Shown one piece after another: positions 45,263 through 53,870 of a stretch of DNA of 64,000 bases. Each line of letters opens with the position of its first letter. Position 1 is the stretch's first letter. Both the position numbers and the translations under genes were made by a program. Source of the DNA: an uncultured Mycoplasmatota bacterium (GTDB taxonomy: Bacteria > Bacillota_I > Bacilli_A > RF39 > UBA660); the NCBI GenBank assembly GCA_900548725.1, contig URLV01000001.1:1-64000 (forward strand), given 5' to 3'. Below the pieces are notes generated by a model, which was not told the DNA's origin, made no database searches, and saw only the letters and a program-made list of their open reading frames with translations.

Positions 45263-45337
45263 ATGTTCAAAAATTTAGAAAAATTTATGAATAGAATCAT
45301 TGTTATTTTAATATTACTCTTCTTAGATAAAGAATAA
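45263..45337 (+). CDS. 24-residue hydrophobic toxin-like peptide, copy 2
   Basis: Encodes the same 24 residues as 35160-35234, here with an ATG start three bases after the AAGGTGGTGAT ribosome binding site (45249-45259). The leader arm ACCTTACT (45213-45220) pairs with AGTAAGGT (45246-45253) and would mask the site until released or processed. A weak extended -10 (TATAAC, around 45183) precedes the leader, compared with a consensus promoter for the antisense strand, the imbalance expected of a type I toxin-antitoxin pair. Function is inferred from architecture, with no experimental basis. Confidence 0.7.
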   Translation: MFKNLEKFMNRIIVILILLFLDKE

Positions 45338-45344
45338 TTAAATT

Positions 45345-45379
45345 AAAATAAAAACATCCGCCACTCAGTTAGGACGGAT
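45345..45379 (-). terminator. Antisense RNA terminator, copy 2
   Basis: ATCCG (45356-45360) and CGGAT (45375-45379) pair; on the minus strand the stem is followed by GTTTTTATTTT. Confidence 0.7.
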
Positions 45380-45430
45380 TTCTACTCTCAAGGTAGACAA
45401 TCTAACCTACAGGGGGTAGACGTTCTACTT
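45345..45430 (-). ncRNA. Putative antisense antitoxin RNA, copy 2
   Basis: Starts near 45430, downstream of TTGACA/TATTAT, and ends at the terminator above, about 85 nt, opposite the 3' UTR of the peptide mRNA. It contains TCTACCTT like the mRNA leader. Compared with copy 1 the middle of the RNA has changed (about 45378-45395), which could give each copy its own specificity. Confidence 0.6.
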
Positions 45431-45436
45431 AATCAA

Positions 45437-45465
45437 ATAATAGCATTTGATATTAGTTTTGTCAA
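45437..45465 (-). promoter_or_regulatory. Consensus promoter of the antisense RNA, copy 2
   Basis: On the minus strand TTGACA (45460-45465) and TATTAT (45437-45442) are 17 bp apart. The promoter lies within the arms of the toxin mRNA terminator. Confidence 0.8.
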
Positions 45466-45477
45466 ATGCTTTTTTAT
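45442..45477 (+). terminator. Toxin mRNA terminator, copy 2
   Basis: AGCATTTGA (45442-45450) and TCAAATGCT (45462-45470) form a 9-bp stem followed by TTTTTATT. Confidence 0.75.
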
Positions 45478-45616
45478 TATGATTATGTATGTTTATTTTC
45501 CATAAATTCTAATTTTACATTTTTTTACATCAATTTAACTATGAATAATACGTTTTTTTGTTGATAATGTTATACTATAAATAGAATAACTTTGTAAATA
45601 TTATAGGAGAATTTAT

Positions 45617-48550
45617 ATGTTTGAAAAAATTAAATTAAAAAACATTATAGGTAAGATAAAGAAAAATAGTGATTCAAAAAAAATAGAAATATTATATAGT
45701 AATTTAGGAGCTAAATTAAAAAATAATATAGAGTTATGTGACTTAATATTTCAGAAAGATAAAACTTTATTAAAAATCTTACCATTTGAATATCAATTAG
45801 ATAAATTAAACACTAATAAAGATAATTATAATTATAAAAATATTATAAAACTTGTTTCTAACGACGTAAATCATGAATATTTAAAAAATAATATTTCTGA
45901 TACATATGTATTATCCAATTATATAGACAATAATCCAGATTTTTTAAAAGAATATTTATTAAATAACTTAGAGTTATTGAATGATATTACAATTAAGAAG
46001 TATGCAAGAGAGACTATGTTAAACTTTTTAGCAACAACTAATTTGTTAGATAAAATTATAAATAATGAAGAAATATTAAAAAATAATGAGTTAGTATTTG
46101 ATATTTTAAAGAAGGATAATAATTTAATGAATTTAGTTTCTAGCGAAATTAGATTAAATTTTTTCTTATCTGAAACAAATCATATTTACACTGATGATGT
46201 AAGCGATTTAAAGTTATTTCAATATTTAACTTCAAAAGAAAAAGAGCTAGCATTTATAGAAACAATAAATAGAAAAGGAAGTAGAATAAGTAATAATGAA
46301 CTAGAATTTTTAATTAGTAAAATGGATGCTGAATTGCAAAAAAAGGTTGCATTAATTAATTTGGATTTTATTAAATATTGTAATAAAGAAGTTCAATTAG
46401 ATTTATTTTATACTGATAATACATTAATTAAATATTTAGATGAAAACACTAGAATTGAAGCCTTAAATGAAATTCCTAATGCAATATATAATATGAGAGA
46501 AGAGATCACAAACTATTCATATGAGAAATTTAATAACTTAAATGTGAATAATTTAAATATAAATGATTTAATTAAATCTTCTATATTTAATGCAAAAGGT
46601 TCAACATTGGATATTGCTTCAACCAACGGAAATTATGATATGTTTTATGGTATAAATCAGTATACTAAGTCACAATATGATTTTTATCAAAGAATGAGTG
46701 ACGAACAAATTGCAAGATTATGTATGTATGATACAAATTATATTCTTCCCATCGCTAATGTAAATCAAGAAAATTTATTAAATGCAAAATCTAGAATTAA
46801 AAATATTTTTAAATTAATTTATGGTGAAGAAATTCAAAAAAAATATTCTGAACTAATAGATGTTATAATGGATAATTATCATTTTGATTGTATAGACAAT
46901 CCTAATTGCATAATAGATTCTTTTAAAATTATTTTTAACAAAGATATTATAAAAAGTAATGATGTAGATTTAATAAATAAATACATTATAAGTAATATAA
47001 ATAATAATACAAATAAGGATTTATTTAATAATATAATGGAAAATGCATATGGAAATAATGCAAAGGAAATATTAAATTCTAGAATTAATTTAAATGAACA
47101 TAATATCAATAGTTTAGAAATTTTTAATCCCATTATAGTTGAAAAATTCGGTATTGGTTTAATTCATGATTTAATAAGCTATAATATATCAAATATGTCA
47201 TATTTTTTAAGTTTAGTAAAAGATAATAAAAAATTATCTAATTTGTCTGATTTATATGAATTAGAATCAAATATATATGGCAAAAACATTTCGACTTTTC
47301 AAAGAACACTAAATGACTACGATAAAATGGAAAGTTTACTAAATGATATTGGAGAAAATGAATTAAGCGATGTTGAATTAAATAATTTATATAGTTTAAT
47401 TATTAATAGAAATTATGGTGAAATTATAAAAAAAGATGATTTAATAAACTATGAAAACATCGTTAAAGATAAACTATTAAAGGAAATAAGTAATATAACT
47501 AATCTAGACTATATCAAAGAAAAGATATGTTTAGGAATATTTGGAAACAATTATAAAAATAATACTGAAAAAAATGATGAAAATGTCTTTTCATATTTAA
47601 AAATGTATAATGCTTCTAATGCATATAATAATGATTTATTAACCCTCAATGAAAAAATTATGTTAGATTTCATAGATGTAATCAGTAAAGAAAATAATAA
47701 AAATATTATTATTGAGTTAATAACTAATTTATTTCAGGAAAAAAATGTGCTAGGTAATATAGATTTTATAACTGCTTTTAAAAAGATTGAAAATAATCAA
47801 GAAAAATTATTAAATGATAATTTAGTTAGTGTAGAAAAATTAGAAAATGAATTATCAAAAGATAATGGTAATGTAATAAAAATATTTAAAAATGGAGTTC
47901 CAATTTATATTTTAAATGGAATTGATTTTGGGATACTACGTCATAATATTGGAGGAACTAATAATGGTTATATATATAATGCTATTAATAATGGTAATTC
48001 ATTAGATAATATTGAAAAGTTTGAGGAACAATTTGGGAGTTCTACTATTTCAATGTCGTATAGCTCTAATAACAGAAATTATATTACTTATGATCATGAT
48101 ATATTGAAGACTTTTCTTGGATTCGGTTATTCAAAAATTCCAGATAACGCTATTGTAGGAATGGATGCAGGTAAAGGAACAAGAGATATCAGTACGGAAC
48201 ACGCTCCAAAATTAACTACTTCTTTTGCCAAAAATGGTTCAATAAATTTTGATGAAGTACATAATTCAAATAGAAGTGAAGAAGTTTCTATGTATAGAAG
48301 ATTAAGAAATCAAGAATTAATAACAAATGAAAATCTAGGTGGTAGATATGATTTTGATTATTTTAGTGGATTTATTAATGTTAGTAATTTAGAAAATTTG
48401 GAAAATCTTAGTTTGCACATTGATAGAGTTAATGTTTATGAAGAAGCAAAAAAAAGAAATATACCTATTATTTTAGTTAACTGCTATGCTTATGCAAAAA
48501 ATAAAGATAACGAAGAAAAAATTGAAATAGAGAAAGGAATTTCTAAATGA
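45617..48550 (+). CDS. Large helical protein with C-terminal globular domain
   Basis: 977 residues. The first 750 or so are asparagine/lysine-rich helices in loose repeats, like the N-terminal part of the 1,419-residue protein at 22.1 kb. The last 220 form a distinct domain: GVPIYILNGIDFGILRHNIGG, GMDAGKGTRDISTEHAPK and SEEVSMYRRLRNQEL, ending with RNIPIILVNCYAYAK. I do not recognise the family; the final segment recalls uncharacterised C-terminal domains of gut Firmicutes proteins. No signal peptide or membrane helix is present. ATG follows AGGAGAA. It is coupled to the 56-residue gene after it. Its upstream neighbour is the toxin element. Confidence 0.6.
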   Translation: MFEKIKLKNIIGKIKKNSDSKKIEILYSNLGAKLKNNIELCDLIFQKDKTLLKILPFEYQLDKLNTNKDNYNYKNIIKLVSNDVNHEYLKNNISDTYVLSNYIDNNPDFLKEYLLNNLELLNDITIKKYARETMLNFLATTNLLDKIINNEEILKNNELVFDILKKDNNLMNLVSSEIRLNFFLSETNHIYTDDVSDLKLFQYLTSKEKELAFIETINRKGSRISNNELEFLISKMDAELQKKVALINLDFIKYCNKEVQLDLFYTDNTLIKYLDENTRIEALNEIPNAIYNMREEITNYSYEKFNNLNVNNLNINDLIKSSIFNAKGSTLDIASTNGNYDMFYGINQYTKSQYDFYQRMSDEQIARLCMYDTNYILPIANVNQENLLNAKSRIKNIFKLIYGEEIQKKYSELIDVIMDNYHFDCIDNPNCIIDSFKIIFNKDIIKSNDVDLINKYIISNINNNTNKDLFNNIMENAYGNNAKEILNSRINLNEHNINSLEIFNPIIVEKFGIGLIHDLISYNISNMSYFLSLVKDNKKLSNLSDLYELESNIYGKNISTFQRTLNDYDKMESLLNDIGENELSDVELNNLYSLIINRNYGEIIKKDDLINYENIVKDKLLKEISNITNLDYIKEKICLGIFGNNYKNNTEKNDENVFSYLKMYNASNAYNNDLLTLNEKIMLDFIDVISKENNKNIIIELITNLFQEKNVLGNIDFITAFKKIENNQEKLLNDNLVSVEKLENELSKDNGNVIKIFKNGVPIYILNGIDFGILRHNIGGTNNGYIYNAINNGNSLDNIEKFEEQFGSSTISMSYSSNNRNYITYDHDILKTFLGFGYSKIPDNAIVGMDAGKGTRDISTEHAPKLTTSFAKNGSINFDEVHNSNRSEEVSMYRRLRNQELITNENLGGRYDFDYFSGFINVSNLENLENLSLHIDRVNVYEEAKKRNIPIILVNCYAYAKNKDNEEKIEIEKGISK

Positions 48551-48717
48551 AAAAAGAGTATTTAAAAACAAAAATGAATACAGATAATAGTAAAACCTTA
48601 AAATATTTAAAAGCAGTGTATAAAGTTGTAGATAATAACAGTGATATGCGTAATAGCAAAACGATTAAAAGAATGTTAAAATATGATAAAAATAAGAATA
48701 AAGATTTAAATGATTAA
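48547..48717 (+). CDS. 56-residue basic protein coupled to the 977-residue gene
   Basis: Starts in the ATGA overlap with the stop of the previous gene. The product is lysine-rich with two similar units (TDNSKTLKYLKAVYK and MRNSKTIKRMLKYDK), each a short basic amphipathic helix. It might be a small partner or RNA-binding protein for the large product. No family is recognised. The conserved overlap and the internal repeat argue that it is real. Confidence 0.5.
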   Translation: MKKEYLKTKMNTDNSKTLKYLKAVYKVVDNNSDMRNSKTIKRMLKYDKNKNKDLND

Positions 48718-48862
48718 TTTTAGATAAAAAAATTAACACAACAAATAATTATAAGAGTAATTTATAAAATTGAAAAAATTTTACTACATAATAAAAAAAA
48801 ATGTTGTTTCACTTGTTTGTGAAATAGAAAAAGAATTAAAACATATAAAAGAGCAAAAAAAT

Positions 48863-48898
48863 AAAAAGAACTTTATATTAAATTCTTTTTTATTTTTT
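48863..48898. terminator. Bidirectional terminator, 48.87 kb
   Basis: AAAAAGAA and TTCTTTTT pair, with AT-rich flanks and T-runs on both strands. It separates the rightward pair from the leftward immunity-like gene. The rest of 48718-48955 holds no gene I can support. Confidence 0.55.
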
Positions 48899-48955
48899 CA
48901 TTAATTAGTTCAGTCGAAATCAAAATATTATTTATTAGCATAAACTAACTACTTA

Positions 48956-49585
48956 TTACAATATTATATCTTGTATACCAACTTCTAAAATTTCATCATT
49001 TGCCCAAACAACAGCAAGTCCGTTTTCAATATCTTCTTTAAAATTGTACAATATAGCAAACTTGCAATATTCTTTATCTTTACTTTCTCTTTTTATATAA
49101 ATTTGCTTTGGAATAATATATTTATAAAAATTTGTATCATCTAATTCTATATTATATTTTTTTTGACAATAATCTTTTAATACACTATATGATTTAAAAA
49201 ATATTTCTTTTATATTATCCATAAATTTATTAAATGTTCTATTTTGTAATATAGTTATTTCTTCATTATCAAAAACGTCAAATTTAATTTTTAAATTAAT
49301 ATATCTATTTAAAAAATTATAATTTAAAATATATTCGTTTTTTTTAGATTTCATTTCTTCTTTTATTCTAATTTTATTTAATTTAATATAATAATATTCA
49401 CAAGCACTTTCTTCATCATTAAATTCTTTTAATGCACAACGAGTTCCTCTCTCGTAAAAAAAGACTAGCCATTTATCACTTTCTTCCATAATACAATATT
49501 TATTATCACTTGCTCTACCAAAAAACATTTTATTTTCAAGTTCTTTGTAAGGCTCTAATTTTTCTTTTAATTCATTTAATTTCAT
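48956..49585 (-). CDS. Immunity-protein-like hypothetical (DUF6985/Imm59-like pattern)
   Basis: 209 residues in two parts. The first 75 contain WLVFFYERGTRCALKEFNDEESACEYYY, a pattern that recalls Imm59-like immunity proteins of polymorphic toxins. The C-terminal 90, ending FKEDIENGLAVVWANDEILEVGIQDIIL, recall DUF6985-like domains. Both resemblances are from memory and moderate. No toxin gene adjoins it, so it could be an orphan immunity gene acquired in this accessory region. Confidence 0.45.
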   Translation of the reverse strand: MKLNELKEKLEPYKELENKMFFGRASDNKYCIMEESDKWLVFFYERGTRCALKEFNDEESACEYYYIKLNKIRIKEEMKSKKNEYILNYNFLNRYINLKIKFDVFDNEEITILQNRTFNKFMDNIKEIFFKSYSVLKDYCQKKYNIELDDTNFYKYIIPKQIYIKRESKDKEYCKFAILYNFKEDIENGLAVVWANDEILEVGIQDIIL

Positions 49586-49711
49586 AAGCCCTCCCTTTCT
49601 AAATTGATAATTTAATTAAAATATTAAAACAAAATATAAATTAAACCTCATATTATCAACCTTATTCTTTATTTGATTATATCATTTTTAATTATTTTAA
49701 ACAAACATAAA

Positions 49712-50617
49712 CTATTCAGTCATTTTTCCTTTTCTATACATAACTAAAAACTCATCTAATGGTTTAACTAAACTATTATCTCGTACACCAACAATACATT
49801 CTATGTTATCAGATAAATAAGATTTAAATAACTTAGTAAATTCTTCAGTATTCATTATGCTATCATAGTTATCTAATACTACTACATATTCATCTTTGCT
49901 ATCAATCATTTCATTTATAATATTAATTAAAGCATTCTCTATAATAATATTAAATATAGTCTTTTGACTAAAATTAGTTAATAATATAACTTGATTTTTA
50001 CTCTTTAATTCAATACCTCTATCAACACTAATTTTATCTAATAAATTAGGTCTATGAGCAAAATATCCTAAATATTGTTTTAAAACAGACATTATTCCAC
50101 CTTTAGTTTCTACTGGTGCATTTATTACACTTGATGTAATTATATTTATGTAATTCAAAACATCTAAATTATTAATATATTTAGTCATCTCATCCATTTC
50201 ATCTATACTTACTTTTATTATTTCTTTTAAATTTAAACTTCTATTATTATTTAAAATATATAAACATATTCCAGTAAACATACTTCTAGCAGCATTATCC
50301 CAATAAGGATCAACACTATCTTCAGTGTGAATTAATAATTTTCCAAAATTTACTATCTTTTCTATTGCGTCATCTATATTTCCATTTTTAAATAATTTTT
50401 CTGCATCGTATAAAGGATTATAAGCAATATTGCTATTTAAATCACTTATATCTAATTTAATTATTTCATAATTAGTATTTTTAAATAATTCTTCATACTC
50501 TTTCTTAGTATCAAGTATTAGCATACTCTTATTTTTATTTATTAACTCATTAACTCTTTTCTTTATTGCATTTGTTTTACCAGTACTTTCAAAATCTTCA
50601 TATAATTTTTTTCTCAT
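49712..50617 (-). CDS. Truncated, degenerate VirD4/TraG-type coupling-protein ATPase
   Basis: 301 residues resembling the soluble ATPase part of type IV secretion coupling proteins: ILDTKKEYEELF (for the DPKGE segment), AYNPL, DPYWDNAARSMFTGI (coupling-protein signature) and YVVVLDNYDSI at Walker B. The membrane segments are missing, the Walker A is reduced to FESTGKTNA, and the Walker B glutamate is N. Full-length members have about 600 residues and lie among conjugation genes, none of which are seen here. It looks like a domesticated or decaying remnant of an integrative element, although the frame is intact. Confidence 0.6.
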   Translation of the reverse strand: MRKKLYEDFESTGKTNAIKKRVNELINKNKSMLILDTKKEYEELFKNTNYEIIKLDISDLNSNIAYNPLYDAEKLFKNGNIDDAIEKIVNFGKLLIHTEDSVDPYWDNAARSMFTGICLYILNNNRSLNLKEIIKVSIDEMDEMTKYINNLDVLNYINIITSSVINAPVETKGGIMSVLKQYLGYFAHRPNLLDKISVDRGIELKSKNQVILLTNFSQKTIFNIIIENALINIINEMIDSKDEYVVVLDNYDSIMNTEEFTKLFKSYLSDNIECIVGVRDNSLVKPLDEFLVMYRKGKMTE

Positions 50618-50676
50618 TTTTATATCTCCTTTTTTCTAGTATTTATATTACTTATTTCATAATCAAAATTATCTAA

Positions 50677-51009
50677 TTATATTTTACCATTAACAATATT
50701 ACTTCTTGTTTTATCTATCATTTTTATTGTATTTTTCATTTCAATTATATTATTTAATAATTTTTCTCTTTGTTTTAAAAATATATCATCACTTAAATCA
50801 TCTTTATATATTTTTATTTCTTCTAAACTAAAACCCATTTGTTTTAATAATATAATTGCATAATATTCACTAACATTATCTTCATCATAGTATCTATATG
50901 AAGTAAACTTATCTATAATTTTAGGTTTTAATAAATCTATTTCATCATAATATCTAATTGTTTTAATATTAGATTTAACTACATTTGCAAATTCTCCTAT
51001 CTTATACAT
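50677..51009 (-). CDS. MerR-family transcriptional regulator
   Basis: About 110 residues: an N-terminal MerR winged helix (MYKIGEFANVVKSNIKTIRYYDEIDLLKP, then FTSYRYYDEDNV) followed by a coiled-coil dimerisation helix. There is no C-terminal effector domain and no cysteine sensor, so the signal is unknown. I prefer ATG 51009 to the frame start four codons earlier. It may regulate the adjacent coupling-protein-like gene downstream. Confidence 0.8.
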   Translation of the reverse strand: MYKIGEFANVVKSNIKTIRYYDEIDLLKPKIIDKFTSYRYYDEDNVSEYYAIILLKQMGFSLEEIKIYKDDLSDDIFLKQREKLLNNIIEMKNTIKMIDKTRSNIVNGKI

Positions 51010-51048
51010 ATTAACCAACACTCTCTAAATTAAGTATATCATAATAAG

Positions 51049-51237
51049 TTAATACTTTAATATTTTCTTTCTAATTCCACCATTAACTTTACTATATTCT
51101 AAATCACTTTTTAGTTGTTCATTTTTATACATTAATTCATCTATTATTCTTTGTTGCTCTTGATTAATAGAAGCTAACATCTTATTTTTGTAAATTAATG
51201 AGCTTATAGTATTCTTAATTTCTTTCAAATCTTGCAT
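51049..51237 (-). CDS. Small coiled-coil hypothetical protein
   Basis: 62 residues starting MQDLKEIKNTISSLI with a heptad-rich middle (NQEQQRIIDELMYKNEQLKSD). GGGAGG precedes the ATG at 51237. It sits 40 bp before the MerR gene in the same direction. Function unknown. Confidence 0.45.
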   Translation of the reverse strand: MQDLKEIKNTISSLIYKNKMLASINQEQQRIIDELMYKNEQLKSDLEYSKVNGGIRKKILKY

Positions 51238-51429
51238 ATCATTTCCTCCCTTCGTTAAGTAATATAACATTACATCTAACTGGAGAGTCAAGTAAATAAT
51301 ATTGACATTAAGTTCAAGAATTTATAAAAATAATTCTCACTTTAAAATTATTGTTGATAGATAAAGAATAATCTAAGCAAAATGAAATAAAAAGAATATA
51401 CTAAAACATAGCATACTCTCTTTTCAAGT

Positions 51430-52380
51430 TTATCTTGACATACCTCGGGATTGTGAAATACCTTCACTGATAAAATATTTATCTTCAGCCGAATCATATG
51501 AATAAGTATTTCTACCAATTGCATATTCTCTTAATCCTTCTGCTACTTTAGGATTACTTTCCCTTTGAATCATTGCTTCAATTTCTTCTTGAGATAATGG
51601 AGGAATAACCACATTTTGTGGATATGGGTCATAACCACCTAATAGTATCATATCACTTAAACCATGTTCTTGATTTAAAGGAGTAATCGCACTATATCTA
51701 ATTCCTCTTTTTTTATCTTCACTAAGAATTCTTGCAGTATCTAATTTATCCCTTACTAATAAAGTCCTTGATTCATATTTATCATTCCAAAACCCAGAAT
51801 CAAATGCTTGTCTTGGAATATAAAGCATTGAATCAATACTAGCTCTATCAAAAGTTTCAGATAATTTTCCTTTAGTAAAACTCTTATATTCTCTGTCTCT
51901 CATAACACCATTAGATGTATAATATTTTTTTTCAGACCAAGTAGAATTATTGCATTCATCCATTTTGCAGTCTATATTATTCACCCTAGAACCATTAGTA
52001 GTTAAAGTAATAAATCCGTATTCATCAATTGTTGCCACTTCTTCAATGACATCTTTTTCTCTAATACTTTGTCCATTTAAACCAATAAACGGTTTTTCTT
52101 CTTCTGTTCTAACACATCTAAATGTTTCAGGATTCGAACTCGAAATACTCATTGAATATTTTTTACCATCAGAAGAAATCCAATCAAACGATATATTTCT
52201 GTTTTCTTCTTTAACAGTTGTGGTTTTAACAGATTCAGACATTCCCATTTGGCTTATTAAACCATCAATTTGCGAGATGACAGAACCAAATGCAGGATTC
52301 TCTAAAAAGCTCTTGTCAATGCCTAAACCTATAATACGTTGACTAAGTTTATCTCTTAATTCTTTCACAGTATAATACAT
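51430..52380 (-). CDS. Hypothetical protein with unusual composition for this window
   Basis: 316 residues, not recognised. It has few asparagine runs and many serine, glutamate, arginine and proline codons (QNVVIPPLSQEEIEAMIQRESNPKVAEGLREYA), and its DNA is visibly less AT-rich than its neighbours, so I suspect horizontal acquisition. No membrane helix or signal peptide. The N-terminal YYTVKELRDKLSQRI suggests a short helix-turn-helix or targeting segment. It stands alone between the small coiled-coil gene and the XRE regulator. Confidence 0.5.
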   Translation of the reverse strand: MYYTVKELRDKLSQRIIGLGIDKSFLENPAFGSVISQIDGLISQMGMSESVKTTTVKEENRNISFDWISSDGKKYSMSISSSNPETFRCVRTEEEKPFIGLNGQSIREKDVIEEVATIDEYGFITLTTNGSRVNNIDCKMDECNNSTWSEKKYYTSNGVMRDREYKSFTKGKLSETFDRASIDSMLYIPRQAFDSGFWNDKYESRTLLVRDKLDTARILSEDKKRGIRYSAITPLNQEHGLSDMILLGGYDPYPQNVVIPPLSQEEIEAMIQRESNPKVAEGLREYAIGRNTYSYDSAEDKYFISEGISQSRGMSR

Positions 52381-52583
52381 TAATATAACACCTCTTCTAA
52401 ATTCATAATTTTTCCTTCTTTCCTATAATTTAATAAATCATTCACACTAAACAACCTAAAAACATAATACTCTCCACAACCACTCCTATCGTTACAATTA
52501 AATTATAGCAAAATATTTTGTCGTATGCTAGGGGCAAGTGAATAAAAATGTAAAAATAATGGGACAATTTAATTGGTGATTAC

Positions 52584-53018
52584 ATGTCTTTAAATAAACT
52601 AATTGAAATAAGAGAAAAGAAAAACCTATCACAAAGAGCAATGGCAAACGAATTAAATGTAAGTAAATCAACATACGCTAGATGGGAAACATTAGAACAA
52701 TATATTCCACTAACAAAATTAAATACTATATGTAATAAATATAAAATAAGTATGGATTACTTAATGGGATTAACTAAACAAAATAAAAAATATCCAATTG
52801 TAAAAGAATTAGATAAAAAATTAATAGGAAGTAATTTAAAAAAAATAAGAAAAGATAATAATGTAAATCAAGAATATATAGCAAGTATTTTTAATACTAC
52901 TCATTCAACTATAAGCGCATACGAAAATGGAAAAACATTAATATTAACAATATTTTTAGTAGAATTTTGTAAGCAATTCAACGTATCTATGGATGAAATA
53001 TGTAAAACAAAATTATAA
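52584..53018 (+). CDS. Double-XRE transcriptional regulator
   Basis: 144 residues holding two successive HTH_3 domains: LIEIREKKNLSQRAMANELNVSKSTYARWE (about 5-35) and LKKIRKDNNVNQEYIASIFNTTHSTISAYENG (about 84-115). Tandem XRE domains on one chain suggest binding to a pseudo-symmetric site without dimerisation. It is oriented opposite to its neighbours, with GGTGAT before the ATG. Targets unknown; possibly the adjacent gene of unusual composition. Confidence 0.8.
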   Translation: MSLNKLIEIREKKNLSQRAMANELNVSKSTYARWETLEQYIPLTKLNTICNKYKISMDYLMGLTKQNKKYPIVKELDKKLIGSNLKKIRKDNNVNQEYIASIFNTTHSTISAYENGKTLILTIFLVEFCKQFNVSMDEICKTKL

Positions 53019-53033
53019 AATTATTTCACTACA

Positions 53034-53079
53034 AAAAAATAATTGCAAAAACTATAAACATACTTTGCAATTATTTTTT
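53034..53079. terminator. Long bidirectional terminator between XRE and mgtC
   Basis: AAAATAATTGCAAA and TTTGCAATTATTTT form a stem of about 14-16 bp around a 14-nt loop, with T-runs on both strands, serving two convergent genes. Confidence 0.85.
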
Positions 53080-53785
53080 AATCTCTATCATCCTCATCTT
53101 CATTATTTATATCTTTATAATTAAAATGAGCCCATTTAATACTTATAATATTTACATTAGAACTAAGAACATTAACAACACTTTCTACTCTATTAGGTTC
53201 ATTAGTAATAATATTAGCACGTAATTTAACCTCATCTTTAGTTATTTCATTTTTTTCTAAACTTTCTAAAGTTAATCTATTATTTTCTAAAGAATTATAT
53301 AAAATATTTCTAATATCCATTTCTGCATCTTTTTTGCATTCAATTCTTATACTACATAATTCTAAATTATTTTTCTTAATAACATCCATAATTTTAATAG
53401 ATACAATTCTTAAAACAACATTTGATATCAATACAAATAATGTTCCAATACTAGCTTCAAAAAGCATTCCAGTAGAACACAAAACACCTATAGCAGCAAC
53501 ACACCATAAAGTAGCAGCGGTGTTAAGACCTTTTATCTTTGAACCATCCCTTAAAATAACACCAGCACCTAAAAAACCTATACCACTAACAACTTGAGCT
53601 GCAATTCTAGCATGATCATTTACTCCAATACCAAAAGACACAGTAACAAACATAAATGCCCCCAAACAAACTAACACATTAGTTCTCAAACCTACCATTC
53701 TATGTCTATATTGTCTTTCTAATCCAACTAATAAACTCAATATAAAACAAACACTAATTCTAATTAAAAAAGTTGTATAACTCAT
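53078..53785 (-). CDS. MgtC/SapB-family membrane protein
   Basis: 235 residues with four to five membrane helices and the family core LSLLVGLERQYRHRMVGLRTNVLVCLGA, QVVSGIGFLGAGVILRDG and KGLNTAATLWCVAAIG. A cytoplasmic ACT-like tail of about 80 residues follows. MgtC proteins act in low-magnesium and acid survival, partly by modulating ATP synthase in pathogens; here the role is undefined. I use ATG 53785 behind AAAGGGGA, not the much longer frame. Confidence 0.88.
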   Translation of the reverse strand: MSYTTFLIRISVCFILSLLVGLERQYRHRMVGLRTNVLVCLGAFMFVTVSFGIGVNDHARIAAQVVSGIGFLGAGVILRDGSKIKGLNTAATLWCVAAIGVLCSTGMLFEASIGTLFVLISNVVLRIVSIKIMDVIKKNNLELCSIRIECKKDAEMDIRNILYNSLENNRLTLESLEKNEITKDEVKLRANIITNEPNRVESVVNVLSSNVNIISIKWAHFNYKDINNEDEDDRD

Positions 53786-53870
53786 AAATAATCCCCTTTC
53801 AGAACCATCGATTATACTACAATATATTATAAAAATAAAGTATAAATTCAAAAAAATAGCACATAACGTA

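Larger units (their letters stand above)
45189..45448 (+). repeat. Inverted 260-bp element, copy 2 (type I TA-like)
   Basis: Reverse-orientation partner of 35048-35308. The peptide gene and antisense terminator are conserved without change apart from the start codon, whereas the leader and the spacer near the antisense 5' end have diverged. This copy carries a sense terminator (45442-45477) that copy 1 lacks. Confidence 0.85.

Noticed and set aside
48770..48904. 44-codon rightward frame starting with TTG
   Set aside because: No Shine-Dalgarno, and its last third is the terminator at 48863-48898; it is probably chance reading through A-rich DNA.
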